From Candidatus Thiothrix anitrata (GTDB lineage: Bacteria > Pseudomonadota > Gammaproteobacteria > Thiotrichales > Thiotrichaceae), in contig NZ_CP072800.1 of assembly GCF_017901155.1 (NCBI RefSeq), forward strand, positions 2,259,283 through 2,323,282: DNA of 64,000 nt, in the 5' to 3' direction. Of this stretch, positions 53,224 to 62,314 are shown piece after piece (positions within the stretch are counted from its first letter, which is position 1; every line of letters starts with the position of its first letter). The notes under the pieces were generated by a model. It saw only the letters and a program-made list of their open reading frames with translations, was not told where the DNA came from and searched no databases. A program made the translations under genes and the position numbers.

Positions 53224-54015
53224 TCAACCACCCATCTTACGCACTCCCCGGCAAGCTGGAAAACGCGGGCATCCCCAGAACATCTTGCCCACATTCGGGC
53301 CATTGCGTGTTTCGCGCATCACCATCGGGCTACCGCATTTTGGACAAGCGGGTTGTTCTGTGGAACCTTGGAGTGTGGCATTTTTAAGATGCTGGATATG
53401 TGCCTGACGGGTAGCAAACGAAGGTTCTAATCGGTTTGCTTCAATCAAGGCAATGTATTCCCATACCTGATCTTCTGAGAACACCACATCAGTCTTTGAT
53501 TTGATGTAACTGTCGTATTCCCATAAATGCACCACATTGGCTGGCATCTCAGTTTTGAAGGTGCAATCTCCTGTAAATACGATCACTGGGTGCAAATACT
53601 TCAGTTCAACATCCAAACAGGCTTGTAGCGTCTTCAAGTGTTTGTAGTTCTGGTGCAATGGGTTTTGAAACTTGAATGACTGCTTGTAAATTTGTTGTGT
53701 CCACGTTGACTGATAACCGCTACCAAAAATCCAGCCCTGCATGTTTTTGGTTTCCACCACGAAAATACCGTAGCGGGACACAATGATGTGGTCGATCTGG
53801 GTCGTGCCGCCATCTTCGGTGAGCAAGGTGACATCCTTGATTAGGTGATAATGACTCTTATCAAGGGCAAGAGTGGATTTATTGTTGACTGCCCATTCGC
53901 CCAACGCCCCTTTGAAGTTGGCGGACTTGAAGAACGCAATCAGCAGAAATAATGGCAAAAGCCAGAGGAAACTCATGAATACTTGGACGATGGCAGGTGT
54001 AAGGTCGAGTTGCAT
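53224..54015 (-). CDS. NERD nuclease-related protein with zinc finger
   Basis: 263 residues. An N-terminal membrane helix (VFMSFLWLLPLFLLIAFF) is followed by a NERD domain (KGALGEWAVNN, TTQIDHIIVSRYGIFVVETK) with nuclease-like D and E-x-K residues. The C-terminal topoisomerase-type C4 zinc finger is CPKCGSPMVMRE ... GKMFWGCPRFPACRG. NERD proteins are presumed DNA-processing enzymes. It is transcribed away from the restriction operon. Confidence 0.88.
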   Translation of the reverse strand: MQLDLTPAIVQVFMSFLWLLPLFLLIAFFKSANFKGALGEWAVNNKSTLALDKSHYHLIKDVTLLTEDGGTTQIDHIIVSRYGIFVVETKNMQGWIFGSGYQSTWTQQIYKQSFKFQNPLHQNYKHLKTLQACLDVELKYLHPVIVFTGDCTFKTEMPANVVHLWEYDSYIKSKTDVVFSEDQVWEYIALIEANRLEPSFATRQAHIQHLKNATLQGSTEQPACPKCGSPMVMRETRNGPNVGKMFWGCPRFPACRGVRKMGG

Positions 54016-54123
54016 AATGCCTGTAATTGGATGAAATTCTTTAAGTTAGATTCTATCATCTGGAAAGCGCATCTTATACAAGGCATTATGTCGCAGACCG
54101 CCCAACTCGACTAAAGGAATACC

Positions 54124-55989
54124 ATGCACAAGCTGACCGCCCATGACGCTGAAACCCAAAGCCTTGATCTGGTCGCCGACAATATCGCCAAACTGACCGC
54201 GCTGTTCCCGGAAATTCTCACCGAAGGGGCGGATGGTGGCAAGCGGGTGGATTTTGAAGCCTTGCGCGAGTTGTTGGGTACGGCGGTGGAGGACAAGGAA
54301 GAGCGTTACAACTTCACTTGGCATGGCAAGGCGCAAGCGCGGCGGCTGGCGCAAACGCCGTCCACGGGCACGTTGCGTCCGTGTCCGGCAGAATCCAAGC
54401 ATTGGGACAGCACCCAGAACCTGTTCATCGAAGGCGATAACCTCGAAGTGTTGAAACTGCTGCAAAAGAGCTATCACCAACGGGTGAAGATGATCTACAT
54501 CGACCCGCCGTACAACACGGGCAAGGATTTCATCTACCCCGACAACTACCGCGACAATATCGCCAACTATCTGGAACTGACCGGGCAGACAGGGGAAGAC
54601 GGGCGCAAGCTTGCCGCCAACCCCGAAACGTCAGGGCGTTACCACACCCACTGGCTGAACATGATGTATCCGCGCCTCAAACTTGCCCGCAACCTGCTGC
54701 GGGACGACGGCGTAATCTTCATCTCCATTGACGACACCGAAGTTGCCAACCTGCGAAAACTCTGCGACGAAATCTTCGGCGAAGAAAACTTCATCGCTAG
54801 CATCATCTGGCAAAAGCGTACTTCTCCAGATATGAGAACGACTTTCAGTGAAGGACATGAATACATTGTAATGTTTTCAAAAAAACAAGAAGCTACTTTA
54901 AGTTTCAATAAATTACCAATCACAGACGAGCAAAGGGCAAGGTATAAAAATCCAGATAATGATCCTCGTGGTGTTTGGGTTTCTTCAGACTTTACCGCCC
55001 AAGGTTATAGACCCAATCAAATGTACAAAATAGTTACTCCCGGTGGTGCAACCTATGATCCGCCTGATGGTAAATGCTGGAAAAACATTGAAGCAGTATT
55101 TTTGCAGCAAGTACAAGATGGGCGATTCTGGTTTGGTTCAGATGGCAACGGCGTTCCGAGAAGAAAAAATTATCTCAATGAGACTGATGGTCGAATACCT
55201 TGGACGTGGTGGACAAATCAAGAAGTCGGACATTCCCAAGAAGCCAAACAAGAAGTAAATCAGATTTTTGATCAAGCGGAAGTGTTTTCAACACCGAAGC
55301 CAGTGAGATTAATTGAAAGAATGCTTCAAATTACAACATTTGAGGATTCCGTGATTTTAGACTTTTTTTCGGGGTCGGCTGCGACGGCGCACGCGGTGAT
55401 GGCGTTGAATGCGGAGGATGGCGGCAACCGCAAGTTCATCATGGTGCAGTTGCCCGAACCGACCGATAAACCCGATTACCCCACCATTGCGGACATCGGC
55501 AAAGAGCGGATTCGCCGTGCCGGAGAAAAAATTCTCACCGATAAAGGCGGCATCATCAATCTGGACGTGGGTTTCAAAGTCTTCAAGCTGGATTCGACCA
55601 ATATCAAGCCGTGGGACGTGGGGTTCGACGACCTCGAAACCAGCCTGCCGCTGTTCGCCGACAGCCTCAAGGACGACCGCAGCAACGACGACGTGCTGTA
55701 TGAAATCCTGCTCAAATACGGGCTGGACTTGAGCCTGCCCATCACCACCCACACCCTCGCAGGCAAAACCGTCTACAGTATCGGCATGGGCGCACTGGTC
55801 GTCTGCCTCGACAAAGCCATCACGCTCGACACCGTGGAAGGCATCGCCAAACTCAAAGACGAACTCCAACCCGAAGACAGCCTGATGCGCGTGGTATTCC
55901 GCGATTCCGGCTTTGCCGACGACGTGGTGAAGGTCAATGCCGTGCAAATCCTCAAGCAGGCGGGGATTGAAGACGTGCGGAGTGTATAA
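54124..55989 (+). CDS. Type III restriction-modification methyltransferase (Mod)
   Basis: 621 residues. It methylates adenine in an asymmetric recognition site and gives sequence specificity to the Mod-Res complex. Catalytic motif IV is IDPPYNTGKDF and the SAM-binding motif is ILDFFSGSAATAHAV, in the beta-class order. The central target-recognition part (about 54820-55370) is much richer in A+T than the rest, as expected if this specificity domain has been exchanged. It is the first gene of a four-gene operon. Confidence 0.94.
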   Translation: MHKLTAHDAETQSLDLVADNIAKLTALFPEILTEGADGGKRVDFEALRELLGTAVEDKEERYNFTWHGKAQARRLAQTPSTGTLRPCPAESKHWDSTQNLFIEGDNLEVLKLLQKSYHQRVKMIYIDPPYNTGKDFIYPDNYRDNIANYLELTGQTGEDGRKLAANPETSGRYHTHWLNMMYPRLKLARNLLRDDGVIFISIDDTEVANLRKLCDEIFGEENFIASIIWQKRTSPDMRTTFSEGHEYIVMFSKKQEATLSFNKLPITDEQRARYKNPDNDPRGVWVSSDFTAQGYRPNQMYKIVTPGGATYDPPDGKCWKNIEAVFLQQVQDGRFWFGSDGNGVPRRKNYLNETDGRIPWTWWTNQEVGHSQEAKQEVNQIFDQAEVFSTPKPVRLIERMLQITTFEDSVILDFFSGSAATAHAVMALNAEDGGNRKFIMVQLPEPTDKPDYPTIADIGKERIRRAGEKILTDKGGIINLDVGFKVFKLDSTNIKPWDVGFDDLETSLPLFADSLKDDRSNDDVLYEILLKYGLDLSLPITTHTLAGKTVYSIGMGALVVCLDKAITLDTVEGIAKLKDELQPEDSLMRVVFRDSGFADDVVKVNAVQILKQAGIEDVRSV

Positions 55990-56001
55990 GGAGCAAATGT
56001 T

Positions 56002-57210
56002 ATGGCAATGATACAAGGCATCCGCATCAGGAATTTCAAAAGCCTGAAAGACATCACGCTAGGCAATGTCTGCGACGGTAGCAACACCCAGCCACTCACC
56101 CCCATTACCGCCGTCATCGGCAAAAATGGCGTGGGCAAAACCTCGCTGTTCGACGTATTCGGCTTTCTGGCGGACTGCATGAAATACGGAGTGGCGGAAG
56201 CCTGCGACGTGCGCGGCGGCTTTGATCGCGTAGTTTCGCAAGGGGAAAATGATCTCATTGAACTGAAGCTGTGTTGTCTATCCGAATCAGACCCTATACC
56301 AACGCTGTTCGATTTGAAAATTGCAAAAGATAAAGATGGAAAACCCTACGTCAAATGGGAATGGTTCTATCAGTTTCTTGGGTACGATGACAATAAAATA
56401 AAGTTGCGCTCATTTTTAGAAATGAGTGATGGCGTTGGTTTTGTACATGAAGAGGATGAACAAACAGGCAAGTCTTTTATGATTCGCATGACAGATAAAG
56501 ATAAACAACAACTCGCTACAGCGACTGTCACCCGATTAAAGTCATACCCGCACCTTTCCAGTTTTCGTAACTTTGTGGAAGGCTGGTATATGAGCTATTT
56601 CACGCCTGATGCAGCGCGTAATATCAATCAGAAAGGCGCACAACAGCACTTAAACCGTAGCGGTGACAACCTCAGCAACGTGGTCGAGTTCATGATGGAT
56701 GAACACCCGGAACGGTTTCAGACTGTGTTGGAACGGATTGCCAGCAAGATTCCCGGTATCGGCAAAATCAGCACCTACCGCGATTCCGTCACCAGAAACC
56801 TTTATCTGATGCTTGAAGGAAAGGGCTTTGCCAAGCCATTCATTCAATCACAAATGTCAGACGGCACATTGAAACTATTCACCTACCTGCTGTTGCTGGA
56901 AGACCCCGAACCCGCGCCGCTGCTGTGCATCGAAGAGCCGGAAAACGGCCTGTATCACCAACTGCTGGAAACGCTGGCACAAGAAATCCGCGAACACACC
57001 AGCAATGCGCGTTCACAGGTATTCATCACCACCCACCAACCCTATTTTGTGGATGCACTAGAGCCGGAAGAAGTCTGGATACTGGAAAAAGGCGAAGACG
57101 GTTTTTCCACCATCCGCCGTGCCAGCGATGACCCGTTAATCAATGCAATGGTGGAAGAAAGCCAGCCTTTAGGGGCATTGTGGTACAGCGGCTACTTGGA
57201 TGCGAGGTAG
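56002..57210 (+). CDS. AAA family ATPase embedded in type III operon
   Basis: 402 residues. SMC/OLD-like ATPase: IRIRNFKSLKDITL, Walker A VIGKNGVGKTSLFDVFGF, signature-like QMSDGTLKLFTYLL, Walker B LLCIEEPENGLYH and the H-loop ITTHQPYFVDAL. It is paired with a DUF4276 protein four bases downstream. Such pairs resemble two-gene relatives of OLD-type nucleases, where the ATPase senses and the partner cuts. It begins 12 bases after mod. Confidence 0.9.
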   Translation: MAMIQGIRIRNFKSLKDITLGNVCDGSNTQPLTPITAVIGKNGVGKTSLFDVFGFLADCMKYGVAEACDVRGGFDRVVSQGENDLIELKLCCLSESDPIPTLFDLKIAKDKDGKPYVKWEWFYQFLGYDDNKIKLRSFLEMSDGVGFVHEEDEQTGKSFMIRMTDKDKQQLATATVTRLKSYPHLSSFRNFVEGWYMSYFTPDAARNINQKGAQQHLNRSGDNLSNVVEFMMDEHPERFQTVLERIASKIPGIGKISTYRDSVTRNLYLMLEGKGFAKPFIQSQMSDGTLKLFTYLLLLEDPEPAPLLCIEEPENGLYHQLLETLAQEIREHTSNARSQVFITTHQPYFVDALEPEEVWILEKGEDGFSTIRRASDDPLINAMVEESQPLGALWYSGYLDAR

Positions 57211-57214
57211 CTGG

Positions 57215-57889
57215 ATGCACTTTGAAATTCTGGTCGAGGGTCAGACCGAAAATACCGCGCTATCGTCTGGTATTCTGGAGCAAATATTGGGTAAATACCG
57301 TGAACCCCATACATGGAAAATACACCCTCATCAGGGGATTGGTAAGCTCCCGGATGATTTGTTTGCTGCGCCCAACCCCAAAGACCGCACTTTGTTGCAT
57401 AACCTGCCTGACCGTTTAAGGGGTTACAGCAAACGGCTGGCATTGGGGGATCATTCTGTCAGTGCCGTGTTGGTGTTGGTCGATCTGGATAACCGCCCAG
57501 ATTGTATCGCCTTCAAACAAACCTTAGTGGACATCCTCAAGGTATGTGAACCGCCACCCAATGCTTTGTTCCGCATTGCCATTGAGGAACTGGAAGCATG
57601 GTTTTTAGGTGATGTGGCGGCTATCCGTGCTGCTTATCCTGATGCCAAACTGGATATACTCGAAAATTACCAACAGGATTCCATTTGCGGAACATGGGAA
57701 TGGTTAGCGGAAGCTGTACATCCCGGCGGCTTACAGGCTTTGCAAAATAAGGGTAAACGCTCACCAACCGTATTGGCACAAAAACGCCAATGGGCTGCAC
57801 GCATTACTCCACACATGGATATAAACCAGAACGTCTCCCCCAGTTTCAATGCGTTCAAAACAGGGCTTGAGAAATTGCTGCATGAATAA
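57215..57889 (+). CDS. DUF4276 protein (TOPRIM-like partner of the ATPase)
   Basis: 224 residues from the ATG at 57215, preferred because the family starts with (M)xFExLVEGxTE (here MHFEILVEGQTE); an earlier start at 57200 overlaps the ATPase stop. LVLVDLDNRPDC is the second acidic motif, so the E ... DxD pattern of a TOPRIM nuclease is present. FRIAIEELEAWFLGD is another family mark. It likely provides the nuclease activity of the ATPase pair. Confidence 0.82.
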   Translation: MHFEILVEGQTENTALSSGILEQILGKYREPHTWKIHPHQGIGKLPDDLFAAPNPKDRTLLHNLPDRLRGYSKRLALGDHSVSAVLVLVDLDNRPDCIAFKQTLVDILKVCEPPPNALFRIAIEELEAWFLGDVAAIRAAYPDAKLDILENYQQDSICGTWEWLAEAVHPGGLQALQNKGKRSPTVLAQKRQWAARITPHMDINQNVSPSFNAFKTGLEKLLHE

Positions 57890-57904
57890 GGCTAAAAGAT
57901 AACC

Positions 57905-60676
57905 ATGAAAATCCAGTTCGACAGCAGCCTTGCCTACCAGCAACAGGCAGTAGAAGCCATCCTCGGCGTATTTGAAGGGCAGGAAACCACCCAAACCACC
58001 TTCACAGTTACGTCAAAACCCGTCTTCAACGGGCGTGGGCAAGGCGACCTGCTGCAAACCGCCGCTGCCAGCGAATACGGCATCGGCAACCGCCTGATGT
58101 TGCTGGAGGACGAATTGCTGGACAATGTGCGCCGCGTCCAACTCCAAAACGGCCTCAAACAAACCAGCAAGTTGGACAAAAAAGCCCTGAATTTCACCGT
58201 TGAAATGGAAACCGGCACGGGCAAAACCTACGTCTACCTGCGTTCCATTTTTGAGTTGCACCTGCGTTACGGCTTCACCAAATTCATCATTGTCGTGCCG
58301 TCCATCGCCATCAAGGAAGGCGTGTACAAGTCGCTGCAAATCACCAACACGCATTTCAAAGACCTGTACCAAAACATCCGTTACGACTATTTCATCTACG
58401 ACTCGCAAAAGCGCGAACAGGTGCGCAGCTTCGCCACCAGCGATTATGTGCAGATCATGGTGATCAACATTGATGCTTTCCGCAAAAGCTTCAGCGACCC
58501 GGACAAAGAAACCAAAGCCAACCTGATCCACCGTGCCGATGACCGCCTGAATGGGCAACGCCCAATTGAATTCATCCGCGACACCTGCCCGATTGTGATC
58601 ATCGACGAACCGCAAAGCGTGGACAGAACCGACAAAGCCAAAGAAGCGATTGCCAGCCTCAATCCGCTGTGTACCCTGCGCTATTCCGCCACCCACGCAG
58701 ACAAGCACCAGATGCTCTACAAGCTGGACGCGATTGATGCGTTCGAGCAAAAGCTGGTCAAGCAAATCGAAGTCAAATCCCTCAATGTGCAGGACGGGCA
58801 TAACAAAGCCTACCTCAAGCTGCTCAGCGTCGATAACCGCAAGTCACCCATTACCGCCACCATCGAACTGGACGCACTGCAAAAAGGCGGCGGGGTAAAA
58901 CGTATCAGCAAAAAGCTCAAAGCCGGGGCTGACCTGCTGGAAGTTTCCGGCGGGCGTGACCTGTACGATGGTTACATCATCAACGACATCGTTTGCACAC
59001 CGGGCAGCGAATACATCGACTTCACCAGCAAGCCCGACATCCTTAAGCCAGGGCAAGCCATTGGCGATGTAGACGAAGATGCGCGTAAACGCCTGCAAAT
59101 CCGCCAGACCATCGAAAAGCATCTGGAACGCGAACTGCTCCTGAACCCGATGGGCATCAAAGTTTTGAGCCTATTCTTCATCGACCGGGTAGCCAATTAC
59201 CGCAGCTACGACGCAGCGGGGCATGTCGTCCCCGGCAAATACGCGCAATGGTTTGAGGCCGAATACAAAGCACTGGTAGCCAAGCCAAAATACCGCTCCC
59301 TGTTCGGCGAAATCGACCCAACGGCGGAAGTCAGCAAAGTGCATGACGGCTATTTCTCCGCCGACAAGCGCAAAAAAGGCGACCCGGATAGCCTGATCCG
59401 TTTCAAAGACAGCAGCGGCACAACGGCTGAAGACGAAAACACCTATAACCTGATCATGAAGGAAAAGGAAAAGCTGCTCAGTTTCGATTCCAAACTGCGC
59501 TTCATCTTCTCGCATTCTGCCTTGCGTGAAGGCTGGGACAACCCCAATGTGTTCCAGATTTGCACCCTGAATGAAACCACTTCCACCCTAAAAAAGCGTC
59601 AGGAAATCGGGCGCGGCTTGCGGTTGGCGGTCAACCAACAGGGCGAACGCATCCAAGGTTTCACCGTCAATACACTGACCGTCATGGCAAACGAGTCCTA
59701 CGAAGCATTCGCCGCCAAACTCCAGCGTGAATACGAGCAGGATGCAGGTATCCGTTTTGATGTAAAAAAGCACATTAAAAATGCCGACAGAGGGCAAACG
59801 GTACGGCTCAACAAACAGGTTTACCTCAGCCCCGAATTCACCGCGCTGTGGGATCGTATCAAGCACCAGACCACCTACCGGGTAAATTTCACCCCTGAAA
59901 ACCTGATTGACACTTGCGCCAACAAACTGGGTGAGATGATCGTGGGTAAAACCCGCTTTGAATCCATTGAAGCCAAGCTCCACATTGACCGTAGCGAAAT
60001 CGCAGGCACAGACGTAAAAACCCAAACCTACGTCTACGACCTGCGTGATTACACTTTGCCGGACATCGTGACCTACCTACAGGATGCCACTAACCTAACG
60101 CGTCGCAGCGTGATTGACATCCTGCAACGCTCAGGCCGCCTGAAAGACTTCAAAAGCAACCCGCAAAAGTTTATCGAACAGGCTACTGCCATCATCCAAC
60201 AAGCCATGCGCTTGGCACTGGTGGACGGTATCAAATACCACAAAATCGGTGACGGGCATTTCTACGCCCAAGAGTTGTTTGAATCGGCAGAATTGCGCGG
60301 CTACCTCAACGACAATATGCAAGCTACCGCCAAATGCGTGTATGAGCATGTGGTGTATGACTCCGATGTGGAAGCCAGCTTTGCTTTGGGTATGGAGCAG
60401 AGTGAGGACGTGAAGCTTTACGCCAAACTCCCCGGCTGGTTCAAGATTGATACCCCGCTTGGCACATACAACCCCGACTGGGCCGTGCTGGTGGAAAAAG
60501 ATGGCAAAGAGCGGCTGTATTTTGTGGTGGAAACCAAAGGCACGTTGCTGTCCGACGCGCTACGCCCGGTGGAAGACGGCAAAATAAAATGTGGGCGGGC
60601 GCACTTTGCCGCGATGGAAAATGACGTGCAGTTTACCAAGGCGAATGGGTTTGGGGAGTTTGTGGGGCAGTGGTAG
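57905..60676 (+). CDS. Type III restriction enzyme Res subunit
   Basis: 923 residues. Superfamily 2 helicase motifs: METGTGKTYVYLRS (I), VIIDEPQSVD (II), RYSATHAD (III), REGWDNPNVFQI (V) and QEIGRGLRLAVN (VI). The C-terminal endonuclease has a PD-(D/E)XK core (YNPDWAVLVE ... LYFVVETKG). With Mod it cuts when two recognition sites are engaged. It follows the DUF4276 gene by 15 bases, completing a mod-ATPase-DUF4276-res operon. Confidence 0.95.
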   Translation: MKIQFDSSLAYQQQAVEAILGVFEGQETTQTTFTVTSKPVFNGRGQGDLLQTAAASEYGIGNRLMLLEDELLDNVRRVQLQNGLKQTSKLDKKALNFTVEMETGTGKTYVYLRSIFELHLRYGFTKFIIVVPSIAIKEGVYKSLQITNTHFKDLYQNIRYDYFIYDSQKREQVRSFATSDYVQIMVINIDAFRKSFSDPDKETKANLIHRADDRLNGQRPIEFIRDTCPIVIIDEPQSVDRTDKAKEAIASLNPLCTLRYSATHADKHQMLYKLDAIDAFEQKLVKQIEVKSLNVQDGHNKAYLKLLSVDNRKSPITATIELDALQKGGGVKRISKKLKAGADLLEVSGGRDLYDGYIINDIVCTPGSEYIDFTSKPDILKPGQAIGDVDEDARKRLQIRQTIEKHLERELLLNPMGIKVLSLFFIDRVANYRSYDAAGHVVPGKYAQWFEAEYKALVAKPKYRSLFGEIDPTAEVSKVHDGYFSADKRKKGDPDSLIRFKDSSGTTAEDENTYNLIMKEKEKLLSFDSKLRFIFSHSALREGWDNPNVFQICTLNETTSTLKKRQEIGRGLRLAVNQQGERIQGFTVNTLTVMANESYEAFAAKLQREYEQDAGIRFDVKKHIKNADRGQTVRLNKQVYLSPEFTALWDRIKHQTTYRVNFTPENLIDTCANKLGEMIVGKTRFESIEAKLHIDRSEIAGTDVKTQTYVYDLRDYTLPDIVTYLQDATNLTRRSVIDILQRSGRLKDFKSNPQKFIEQATAIIQQAMRLALVDGIKYHKIGDGHFYAQELFESAELRGYLNDNMQATAKCVYEHVVYDSDVEASFALGMEQSEDVKLYAKLPGWFKIDTPLGTYNPDWAVLVEKDGKERLYFVVETKGTLLSDALRPVEDGKIKCGRAHFAAMENDVQFTKANGFGEFVGQW

Positions 60677-60697
60677 GGAGTTTAAATTTAGCTCATG

Positions 60698-61117
60698 TCA
60701 AAATAATTGACGTACCAAACGGGTAATGTTGTAGCCATCATCTGTGTTCTCACTTCCGTCAGGGTATGCCCAATAGGACAATACCGGTTGGTGCAAATGT
60801 TCATCCCCGGCAATGGCATTAACAACCTTAGCCCTCAGTGCTGTTATTGCACCCCTTGCTACCGGAAACGTATCCTCAAGAGAAGCCAGTATCAAAGCCA
60901 TCAGTGCTTGTTTTTCGTGAAGTGAGAGGGCATGGGTTTCGTAGTAGGCCAAGAATTCAGTGAGCCGATTGGGGTCAGCCATTTCAATATCCCAATCCTG
61001 CTCATTGCCTGTCGTTGGTAAGTGTAGTGCAGCGGATAGTACGTGTACTGCGTTGCAGTCAAGAATGTACATGGGTTTTTTGGTTGAACGCGGAATAACT
61101 GTATCGTTAATACTCAT
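60698..61117 (-). CDS. Small hypothetical protein (immunity-like stack)
   Basis: 139 residues, not recognised; soluble and helical (LTEFLAYYETHALSLHEKQALM). It overlaps the upstream gene by 4 bases and is the last of a run of short genes behind a probable toxin. Convergent with res. Confidence 0.55.
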   Translation of the reverse strand: MSINDTVIPRSTKKPMYILDCNAVHVLSAALHLPTTGNEQDWDIEMADPNRLTEFLAYYETHALSLHEKQALMALILASLEDTFPVARGAITALRAKVVNAIAGDEHLHQPVLSYWAYPDGSENTDDGYNITRLVRQLF

Positions 61118-61449
61118 TGTTCTCGTGTTTCCGTTAAGTTGTCCTTAGCGTATTCTGATAAGGTGATGATTAATGCTTCATAAGTAGCCTTATCAGGGGT
61201 ATCTAGTCCGTCAAACAGCACCTTCTTTAAATACAGTTTTCCATGAAGAGGATTTTCAAAACCAACCCCATTAAGTGCAGCCACGATGATCTCCCTGATC
61301 TCATTGGCTGTTGAAGCAGGGGTTTTGCTGTTCATATCCTCAAAGGTCGTGGCTGTCGCTACGTAGGCGAACTCAAACCCAAGAAAGTTGTGTGCCGGGC
61401 CTGTTACTTTGGCAATCTTGAGGGCTAACCCATCAGCGATTACTTTCAT
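61114..61449 (-). CDS. Small hypothetical protein, immunity-like
   Basis: 111 residues, soluble alpha/beta (MKVIADGLALKIAKVTG, HNFLGFEFAYVATATTF). The pattern recalls small immunity proteins of contact-dependent systems, but I cannot name a family. It overlaps the downstream gene by 4 bases and follows the next upstream gene by 9. Confidence 0.5.
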   Translation of the reverse strand: MKVIADGLALKIAKVTGPAHNFLGFEFAYVATATTFEDMNSKTPASTANEIREIIVAALNGVGFENPLHGKLYLKKVLFDGLDTPDKATYEALIITLSEYAKDNLTETREQ

Positions 61450-61458
61450 TATCTACCT

Positions 61459-61719
61459 CTATTCAAACAACTTGTCACACCAGTCCGTGCGACCATGGCT
61501 TTCGTGGATCAATGGCGGGGCTTGCCTTAAAAGTTTCAACGCTTCTTGGATAATTTCTATGTAATGTTCATCCAGCTTTGCGGGAAACATACGTTCAGTA
61601 TCTTCCAGTTCTGTCCCTGAATGGATTAGCCCAATTAGCTTTGGGTTAACCGAATGCTTGGTCAGGAGTTTCATGGTATAGGGGGTAAACAGGAAACGTT
61701 CTGCCGTATCAATGTCCAT
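61459..61719 (-). CDS. Small hypothetical protein
   Basis: 86 residues, soluble and acidic, with no recognised domain (FTPYTMKLLTKHSVNPKLIG, HYIEIIQEALKLL). It lies in the same tightly packed run of short - strand genes. Confidence 0.5.
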   Translation of the reverse strand: MDIDTAERFLFTPYTMKLLTKHSVNPKLIGLIHSGTELEDTERMFPAKLDEHYIEIIQEALKLLRQAPPLIHESHGRTDWCDKLFE

Positions 61720-61954
61720 GATTTTGTTTTGTAATGCAGTGGCTAAACCCAGCGTGAAGATGGTGATATTGAATATTAGCAGCTTTCAGCTCTGTGAAGT
61801 CCCCATCAATTTCATCTGCAAATTCGTTCAACATATCAATTTCCGTTTTTTGGGGTTGCTGTCTGAAGTATGCCAAAACCTCAAGGAGACCGTAGTCCGT
61901 GATACAGCAGGGATTTTTGCGATGAACGTAACAGGTCGAAATCGTTGATAATGC
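61720..61954 (-). pseudogene. Broken short ORF in the immunity-like stack
   Basis: A start MSIINDFDLLRSSQKSLLYH stops after 25 codons; another frame then reads LLEVLAYFRQQPQKTEIDML and NEFADEIDGDFTELKAA to near the next gene. A single indel near 61880 would join them. Its family is unknown. Confidence 0.4.
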
Positions 61955-61957
61955 TCA

Positions 61958-62314
61958 TTATTCAATCATCGGTTGTACTTTCGTCATGTCTTCAGGAAGC
62001 TGTAACAAGGTACTGTAATCCGTTTTCCACAGATCAAGTTCATAGAGGCCGCCAAACTGATCTACGTTTAACGATGCGATAACGTCAATACCATCGACAT
62101 CAGCAAACTGACAAGCACTTGCCTGCTTTCCAAAAGCACTATTCTCAACGACTGTTGCATCAGGATACAGCCGTAAACTACCCATATTTCCATCAGCCAT
62201 ATCAGTGACCATTAACGCATCGGAGAAGCCAGTGGCGTTCATATTAGGCTCAGCCAGCTTTACCAAAAAGTCGATTAACTTCAATTCTTGATATGTTGGT
62301 TTACGGTACTTCAT
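61958..62314 (-). CDS. DUF6984-like protein, probable immunity protein
   Basis: 118 residues from the ATG at 62314, chosen for the GGGAGA ahead of it; a longer frame starts inside the upstream gene. MKYRKPTYQELKLIDFLVKL resembles DUF6984 proteins, often encoded behind polymorphic toxins. It overlaps the stop of the upstream gene by 14 bases, as expected for a toxin/immunity pair. Confidence 0.6.
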   Translation of the reverse strand: MKYRKPTYQELKLIDFLVKLAEPNMNATGFSDALMVTDMADGNMGSLRLYPDATVVENSAFGKQASACQFADVDGIDVIASLNVDQFGGLYELDLWKTDYSTLLQLPEDMTKVQPMIE

